NCBI RefSeq assembly: GCF_002286775.1
Contig: NZ_NSGJ01000009.1
Span: 62,001 to 126,000 of the forward strand
Direction: 5' to 3'
Source: Myroides sp. N17-2
GTDB taxonomy: Bacteria > Bacteroidota > Bacteroidia > Flavobacteriales > Flavobacteriaceae
DNA: 64,000 nucleotides
The first letter of the stretch is position 1, and every line of letters starts with the position of its first letter. This document shows positions 58,546 to 64,000 of the stretch, in pieces. The notes under the pieces are model-generated. The model saw nothing but the letters and a program-made list of their open reading frames with translations, did no database searches and was not told the origin of the DNA. Made by a program: the position numbers and the translations under genes.

Positions 58546-60105
58546 TTACTGCATGCTTTCCACACACATAATAGCGCACTTCTCACCGTCTATAGCGGCA
58601 GAGATAATACCACCTGCATATCCTGCTCCTTCTCCACACGGATATACCCCCTTGATCTGTGGGTGTACTAAAGTATAGTCCTCACGAGGGATACGCACAG
58701 GAGATGAAGTTCTACTTTCTGGGGCGTGTAAGATAGCCTCATTCGTAAAATACCCTTTCATTGACTTGCCAAACTCTTGGAAGCCTTCTCTCATAATTTG
58801 CGTTAAGAAACCTGGGAATACCTGTCCTAATTCTACCGAAGTAGTCCCTGGTACGTAAGACGTCTTAGGGATAGACTCAGACACCTTAGATTGAGAGAAG
58901 TCTACCATACGCTGTGCAGGTACACGCTGTGTCTCGCCTGCTAGTAAAAATGCCTTTTGCTCTATTGCCTTTTGGAACTCCATACCTGCTAAGGCACCGA
59001 ACTTCTCAAATGGCTTAAAGTCTTCTAAACGCAACTCTACTACGATACCTGAATTGGCTGTCGCTTGATCGCGTTTAGACGGTGACCATCCATTCGTCAC
59101 TACTTCGCCTGGGGCTGTGGCACACGGTGCGATAACTCCCCCCGGGCACATACAGAACGAGTACATCCCACGTCCATTAACCTGCTTCACGATAGAATAA
59201 GGCGCAGGAGGCAAGAACTCTCCTCTGTAGTCACAAGAGTACTGTATCTTATCAATCAAGGATTGTGGGTGCTCTGCACGCACTCCTAGAGCAAATGGCT
59301 TTGCTTCGATAAATACATTCTTGCGGTCTAATAATTCGTATATATCACGTGCTGAGTGTCCCGTCGCTAAGATTACTTTCTTCGCTTCGATCACATCGCC
59401 GTTGTGTAAGATTACTCCGTTTATTTCACTGCTTTTTATTACAAAATCAACTACGCGTTTCTCAAATAATACTTCTCCTCCGAACTCCACAATCTTCTCA
59501 CGCATATCCTGCATAATCTTTGGCAGTTTATTGGTTCCGATATGTGGGTGTGCTTCTACTAAGATATCTTGTGATGCGCCGAAAGCTACTAATAACTCTA
59601 AGATACGGTTGACATCACCACGTTTTTTAGAACGAGTATATAGCTTTCCATCTGAGTAAGTACCTGCTCCTCCTTCTCCGAAACAGTAGTTAGAATCGGG
59701 ATCTACGATATGGTCTATGTTGATCGCTTTTAAATCACGACGACGTCCACGTACATCTTTTCCTCTTTCAATAACGATTGGTTTTACGCCAAGTTCGATT
59801 AACTGCAAGGCTGCAAAATAACCTGCGGGGCCTGCTCCTACTACGATAACACGCTGAGCGTCTTTTACGTTTTTGTATTCGGGAAAGTGGATTTGTCTGT
59901 GTACGACATCTTCGTCTGCGAAGAATACTTCTACCTTTAGGTTGACCTTTACACTGCGTTGTCTCGCATCGATAGATCGCTTAAGGATAGTAATGTGTTT
60001 AATGTCCGAAGCCGAACATTTTAATTGGTTAGCAACATACTGTGTCAATAAATCAGCCGTAGCTGCAACATCTGGAAGAACTTGTAATTGTAATTCTTGT
60101 GGCAT
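58546..60105 (-). CDS. NAD(P)/FAD-dependent dehydrogenase (COG2509-type)
   Basis: 519 residues from the ATG at 60105; the frame extends five codons to a TTG that is unlikely to be used. RVIVVGAGPAGYFAALQLIE (about residue 85-104) is the FAD-binding dinucleotide fold, followed by VIERGKDVRGRRRD and EGGAGTYSDGKLYTR. The last is typical of the uncharacterised FAD-dependent dehydrogenase group. A second region, VILATGHSARDIY, and the C-terminal GVYPCGEGAGYAGGIISAAIDG complete the FAD site. The N-terminal 80 residues form a small separate domain. The function is unknown; family members are widespread in bacteria. It is expressed alone. Confidence 0.88.
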   Translation of the reverse strand: MPQELQLQVLPDVAATADLLTQYVANQLKCSASDIKHITILKRSIDARQRSVKVNLKVEVFFADEDVVHRQIHFPEYKNVKDAQRVIVVGAGPAGYFAALQLIELGVKPIVIERGKDVRGRRRDLKAINIDHIVDPDSNYCFGEGGAGTYSDGKLYTRSKKRGDVNRILELLVAFGASQDILVEAHPHIGTNKLPKIMQDMREKIVEFGGEVLFEKRVVDFVIKSSEINGVILHNGDVIEAKKVILATGHSARDIYELLDRKNVFIEAKPFALGVRAEHPQSLIDKIQYSCDYRGEFLPPAPYSIVKQVNGRGMYSFCMCPGGVIAPCATAPGEVVTNGWSPSKRDQATANSGIVVELRLEDFKPFEKFGALAGMEFQKAIEQKAFLLAGETQRVPAQRMVDFSQSKVSESIPKTSYVPGTTSVELGQVFPGFLTQIMREGFQEFGKSMKGYFTNEAILHAPESRTSSPVRIPREDYTLVHPQIKGVYPCGEGAGYAGGIISAAIDGEKCAIMCVESMQ

Positions 60106-60120
60106 TTGTCTATAAAGCAA

Positions 60121-60633
60121 TAAAAATTAAAGTGCAAAAATACGGGAAAATAATTATAATTACGAATTAGGAATTACGAATTAGGAATTGTTGGCTTTCA
60201 GCCATTAGGTACTTAGAATGGGATTACTGTCTGGAATTTCAAGTGAGGTCTCTCCTTTTGTCGAGATGACTTAGTTTGAGGATATATATTGTGGCTACTG
60301 TCTGGACATATAGGATGCGATTCTTCCTGTCGTCAGAATGACATAGCACACGGATAGGGTTTGTGGATATTGATTGTGGCTATATATTAAAGGTATTGTA
60401 AGTGTCTACAAACACATTCCACACTTTATCAGTCTAGCCAATTATTGCTAAATACGTGAGGAATGCTTGGGGGTTTCTAGCTCAGACAGCTTCTTTCAGC
60501 AACAACACTGCACGCAATGGGCAGGCATTGGGCAAAGAAAAAGAATGCTGATAAATAACGCAAAGTCGGGAGACGTTTGTGTAGCAATATAACGATATAA
60601 AAAAAAGCATATAATACTGTGTACTATATGCTA
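60121..60633. repeat. Repeat-rich gap between the FAD-dehydrogenase and ABC genes, left part
   Basis: At 60153-60190 the unit GAATTAGGAATTAC repeats. Then come the modules GATATATATTGTGGCTACTG (60283) and GATTGTGGCTATATATTA (60380), and a segment 'gtcagaatgacatag' similar to short dispersed elements of this phylum. A hairpin GCATATAATA..TACTATATGC lies at 60607-60631. No open frame with recognisable similarity was seen. Confidence 0.65.
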
Positions 60634-60793
60634 TAACCCATAATCAGCGTTAGCCAAATACTACAAAGCAATTCTACTTCATATCTCTTTCATTAGTTCC
60701 AAAACCATACTATAGTATGCTTTAGTCACTAATTCAGACCTATTTTGTATAATGCCTTTTCGTTTATATGTCTATCACTTATTCTGAGTTTAA
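60634..60793 (+). repeat. Long palindromic repeat element, copy 5
   Basis: 160 bp. The ends TAACCCATAATCAGCGTTAG and the complement of CACTTATTCTGAGTTTA are inverted repeats. The core is CATACTATAGTATG. It is very similar to copies 1 (reversed) and 3. From 60794 to 61017 the gap holds the module GCTACGCGTAG and the TTTACTTTTTTGCTTGATC hairpin of the mosaic repeats (60925-60970). Confidence 0.87.
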
Positions 60794-61017
60794 CTCAGGT
60801 TAAGAACGAAGTTAATTTGGGGTAAACTTCGTCAGATGAGTCTAAATATCTGTTCTTAACCTTGTTTATATATTCTAGTTTTAAGTATGCTATGTCAAGT
60901 ATAACTCGAAAATTACTTAGTGCGCTACGCGTAGTTTATTTTACTTTTTTGCTTGATCAAAAAAGTAAACAAGAAAACTCAAACAATAAAAAAGAAGTCA
61001 AAACTGTAGTAAATCAT

Positions 61018-62781
61018 CTAAAATAGTGCTTCTATTTGCTTCTCTGCTTGCCATAGGGCATTGTACTTGCCTTGTTTAGCGATTAGTGTTTCGTGTGTTC
61101 CTTCTTCTGCGATTACACCATTCTCTAGCACACATATCTTATCTGCTCCACGTACTGTAGATAGTCTATGCGCGATGATAATTACTATCTTTTCTTTGAC
61201 TAATTCGTCTATTGCACGTTGTACAGCTAGCTCGCTAAGAGAGTCTAAAGAAGATGTTGGTTCATCTAAGATAACGATTGGTGTGTTCTTAAGCAAGGCT
61301 CTAGCAATAGAAATACGTTGGCGTTCTCCTCCTGATAGTGTATTCCCCATATCACCTATTGGCGTATCATACCCTTTAGGCAATTGGCTGATGAACTCGT
61401 GACACTGTGCTCGCTGAGCAGCATCTATAATTTCTTCTTGTGTAGCGGTAGGTTTAGCCATACGGATATTATTACCAATGGTATCGTCAAATAAGTACAC
61501 CTCTTGGAAGACAACAGATATCATACTCAGCAAGTCGTTTTGCTTTAGATTTTTGATATCAACTCCACCAATACTGATACTCCCTTTCTGACAATCTGCG
61601 TAACGCATAATCATTCGTGCCAATGTAGTTTTACCTGACCCTGAAGGTCCTACTAAAGCTACAATAGACTTGGGCGCAATCGATAAGTTGATATTAGACA
61701 AGGTCTTTTCTTTCCCATCTTCATAGTAGAAGTCAACATCTTTAAACTCTATTTCGTATGAAGTAGGTTTGGGTTGAGGGTGATTCACTTCTAAGATAGG
61801 TGCTGTAAGCATTGCGGTGATTTGCTTATACCCCGCTTCCATAAGACTGAATATCATCGTCATTGGCACGAAACTAGAGATCAACTCTGAAAAGCGAATC
61901 ACGATGATCATTAACGCAGTCATCACCATCATATTACTGTCTACTTTTAGGACAAATAAGATACCTAGTCCTAGTGAGACTAACATCCCGATCTCTAAGG
62001 CTGACGTAATGATAAGGTTAGGCGTACTCCCCTTGCCGTGTCCGAATATTTGTACTTCTCTTACCTTGTCGATACTCTTGTTTAACCTAGATACGATGCG
62101 GTCTATCCCATTGCTTGCTTTTAATACAGGTAGTCCTTGGATAAACTCTACTGACTCTGCATTTAGCTCAGAGTGTACTTCGTTTAGGTAGTACATTCCT
62201 CTGTCATAAGCAGGTTTACGCCAACGGTACAAAGGAATAATAACAGGAAACAATATCAAGATAACAATCGCTATCTTCCAATCAAAAAAGAATGTCATTA
62301 GTCCAACTGATATCGGGGTAATAATCCCATACATCATCAGACTCGATACGGTGATCGTATAAGAGATAACCTCATCGACATTATTGCTAATGATAGCACT
62401 CCACTTTCCTGAGCGCTTATTAGACAGAAACTCTAGTGGCATCTCTCTAAGCTTCTCCCCTTGTCTTTTACGAAGTTCATACTGTGCTTTAGACGAGTAG
62501 CCTGCATAATCATAATCCTGTCCTATCCATCTACAGATAGCACTGATAACGACAAAGCCTAAGGCTATCCATATATAAAACCATACTTGGTCTGTCTGTC
62601 CCTTTCCTAAATTCATAAAGATAGGATAGAAACAAGTATAGGCTGCCCCCTGAAATACAGATGACATTAATATTAATATTAAACTCATACGCAGTCGACC
62701 TCCCATCGGCCCTGCTGCTTTAATCAGGTTAGATAATATACCGATAAAAGAACTGCTCTTATTTACTTGTGCTTTACTCAT
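61018..62781 (-). CDS. ABC exporter half-transporter (permease-ATPase fusion)
   Basis: 587 residues. Residues 25-320 hold six membrane helices (LILMSSVFQGAAYTCFYPIF, YGIITPISVGLMTFFF, ELISSFVPMTMIFSL). The ATPase domain follows: Walker A GPSGSGKTTLARM at about 386-398, ABC signature NTLSGGERQRISIARAL, Walker B IVILDEPTSSLDS and the H-loop IIAHRLSTV. It lies 5 bp after another half-transporter on the same strand, so the two form a heterodimer. The pairing of two such genes resembles siderophore-related IrtAB/YbtPQ exporters/importers, but the substrate cannot be told. Confidence 0.9.
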   Translation of the reverse strand: MSKAQVNKSSSFIGILSNLIKAAGPMGGRLRMSLILILMSSVFQGAAYTCFYPIFMNLGKGQTDQVWFYIWIALGFVVISAICRWIGQDYDYAGYSSKAQYELRKRQGEKLREMPLEFLSNKRSGKWSAIISNNVDEVISYTITVSSLMMYGIITPISVGLMTFFFDWKIAIVILILFPVIIPLYRWRKPAYDRGMYYLNEVHSELNAESVEFIQGLPVLKASNGIDRIVSRLNKSIDKVREVQIFGHGKGSTPNLIITSALEIGMLVSLGLGILFVLKVDSNMMVMTALMIIVIRFSELISSFVPMTMIFSLMEAGYKQITAMLTAPILEVNHPQPKPTSYEIEFKDVDFYYEDGKEKTLSNINLSIAPKSIVALVGPSGSGKTTLARMIMRYADCQKGSISIGGVDIKNLKQNDLLSMISVVFQEVYLFDDTIGNNIRMAKPTATQEEIIDAAQRAQCHEFISQLPKGYDTPIGDMGNTLSGGERQRISIARALLKNTPIVILDEPTSSLDSLSELAVQRAIDELVKEKIVIIIAHRLSTVRGADKICVLENGVIAEEGTHETLIAKQGKYNALWQAEKQIEALF

Positions 62782-62786
62782 CTCTA

Positions 62787-64000
62787 TTATTTATCTGATT
62801 TAATATGCCAATTGCGCGCTTGTGTGTACGATTGCCACATCGCGTGATAGATACCATTATTACTAGCTAGTTCCTCGTGATTTCCAACTTCACTAATGCT
62901 TCCTTTATCCATCACGATGATTTGGTCTGCATTCTTGATAGTCTCTAATCTATGTGCGATCATAATGACTGTCTTATCCTTCATCAGATTGCGAAACGCA
63001 CGCATAAGTAGCAACTCATTCTCTGTATCAGAGAACGACGTCACCTCATCTAAGATAAGAATAGGCTTGTTTCTCAATATTGCTCTTGCGATAGCTAGAC
63101 GTTGTTTTTGTCCACCTGAGAAGTTGTTTCCTCTTTCTTTAACCAAGGTGTCATATCCATCAGGTAACTGTATAATAAAGTCGTGTATCTGTGCCGCCTT
63201 AGCAGCTTCCATCACTTCTTCTAATGTTGCCTCTTCTGCTCCCATTCTAATGTTATTAGCGATGGTATCTGAGAAGATAAAGTTGTCTTGGAATACAAAA
63301 GAAATAGTATCTAATAATACCTCAGGTTTAAGTGATCTAATGTCTGTATTCCCTAGTTTAATCTGTCCTTCACTTACATCCCAAAAACGTGGCAATAAAC
63401 GAGCGACAGTAGACTTACCTGCTCCTGATGCTCCTGTAATCGCCGTAAAGGTCTTCGGTTTAACAGTAAAACTGATATTGTTTAACGCCTTGTCTTCTCT
63501 ACCTGGGTAGGTAAAAGACACCTTGTCAAACTCAATAGTCGTATCGCTTACTGATGCTTGTTCTCCCAATGATGTTAATGGCTCTACTTCCATTAGTTCT
63601 TCTATTCGCTTAGAACTAATCGCTGCTCTTGAAATCACATTAGTCAAACTGCGGTAAGGCAAGATAGACTCGATCATTCCTGTTCCCAATAATAACGAAG
63701 CGACAAATGATACAAAAGACAATGACCCATCCTGAAACCAATATGTCCCCAACACCAATAGAATGATAAAGGTAGGTAGTGGATTAAGGATAAACATAGA
63801 CAGCTTGGCATTTAATCCGTTCTCTTTAAACCAAAGCGTGATAATCGATAAATAACGCTGTAAGGCATTCTCATAACGCACAAAAGACTTCTCCCCACCG
63901 TCAAACACACGTACGACAGGCATCGCTTGTACATACTCAATAACGGCTACGTTGATGTCTTCTTTTGCTTTGTTAAATTGGTGAGTTACCTCTGTTTTGT
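62787..64000 (-). CDS. ABC exporter half-transporter (5' part beyond the window)
   Basis: The C-terminal 404 codons are in the window; the frame stays open to base 64000, so the Met at 63923 is internal and not the start. Visible are the last membrane helices (LPTFIILLVLGTYWF, SFVSFVASLLLGTGMI) and a complete ATPase domain: Walker A GASGAGKSTVARL, signature NNFSGGQKQRLAIARAIL, Walker B ILILDEVTSFSD and H-loop MIAHRLETI. In Walker B the usual 'DEaTSalD' reads DEVTSFSD, so the D-loop is slightly changed, as in one half of many heterodimeric exporters. It is 5 bp upstream of the partner gene. Confidence 0.9.
   Translation of the reverse strand, partial: KTEVTHQFNKAKEDINVAVIEYVQAMPVVRVFDGGEKSFVRYENALQRYLSIITLWFKENGLNAKLSMFILNPLPTFIILLVLGTYWFQDGSLSFVSFVASLLLGTGMIESILPYRSLTNVISRAAISSKRIEELMEVEPLTSLGEQASVSDTTIEFDKVSFTYPGREDKALNNISFTVKPKTFTAITGASGAGKSTVARLLPRFWDVSEGQIKLGNTDIRSLKPEVLLDTISFVFQDNFIFSDTIANNIRMGAEEATLEEVMEAAKAAQIHDFIIQLPDGYDTLVKERGNNFSGGQKQRLAIARAILRNKPILILDEVTSFSDTENELLLMRAFRNLMKDKTVIMIAHRLETIKNADQIIVMDKGSISEVGNHEELASNNGIYHAMWQSYTQARNWHIKSDK

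Noticed and set aside
62896..63510. 204-codon plus-strand frame opposite the ABC ATPase
   Set aside because: Antisense shadow of the ATPase domain.
62787..63923. Complete ABC half-transporter starting at 63923
   Set aside because: The frame is open beyond 63923 to the window end, and the protein would lack most membrane helices; the gene is cut by the window edge.

Overview
The window is AT-rich chromosomal DNA from a member of the Bacteroidota, most likely family Flavobacteriaceae. The gene content (bshA, menD, DUF6266, DUF2853, LytTR signalling, a TonB receptor with a PepSY partner) and good matches to the flavobacterial -7 promoter box TAnnTTTG support this. The genus Myroides fits the overall impression, but that is an inference. 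No rRNA, tRNA or CRISPR array was seen.

Layout. 1-5 kb: tail of a methyltransferase gene, pheA, an acetyltransferase, a secreted glutathione peroxidase, menD and a DUF2853 gene. 5-8 kb: an AraC regulator, an ankyrin lipoprotein and an amidohydrolase, probably one unit. 9-19 kb: an RhtA-like exporter, DUF6266, a lipoprotein, bshA, a SUFU-domain gene, an IS4-type insertion sequence, DinB, an NTF2-like protein, a DHA2 efflux pump with a divergent AraC regulator, and RidA. 19.8-25 kb: a probable iron-uptake pair (PepSY protein and TonB-dependent receptor) and a dicarboxylate carrier. 25.5-31.7 kb: a tight six-gene membrane-lipid cluster whose architecture matches E. coli YnbA, YnbB, YnbD and YnbC plus a patatin and a short-chain dehydrogenase. 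32-38.5 kb: a DUF5694 protein, a LytS/LytTR two-component pair, peptidase E, a lipoprotein, Ada and a PEP-mutase-family protein. 39-46.2 kb: the branched-chain amino acid operon ilvD-ilvB-ilvN-ilvC-ilvA, headed by a promoter, a leader peptide rich in Ile, Leu and Val, and a terminator, i.e. a classical attenuator. 46.6-52.5 kb: S41 protease, a membrane protein, a LysE exporter, a shortened AlkD and a thioesterase. 52.6-55.1 kb: a two-gene KAP-type NTPase plus HNH nuclease module, a candidate anti-phage system. 55-58.3 kb: two lipoproteins and an IS4-family element with clear inverted repeats and an 11-bp target duplication. 58.5-64 kb: a FAD-dependent dehydrogenase and a pair of ABC exporter half-transporters, the second running off the window.

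The most striking non-coding content is repeat DNA. Five copies of a roughly 150-160 bp element that is an imperfect palindrome along its whole length lie between genes, three of them within about 35 bp of a start codon. Arrays of 7-bp and 8-bp units, modular hairpins and duplicated terminators fill most other long gaps. An A-rich element related to the 8-bp arrays forms the sequence just upstream of four start codons, including ilvB and ilvC.

Functions are assigned from motifs and from memory of protein families. No database search was possible.
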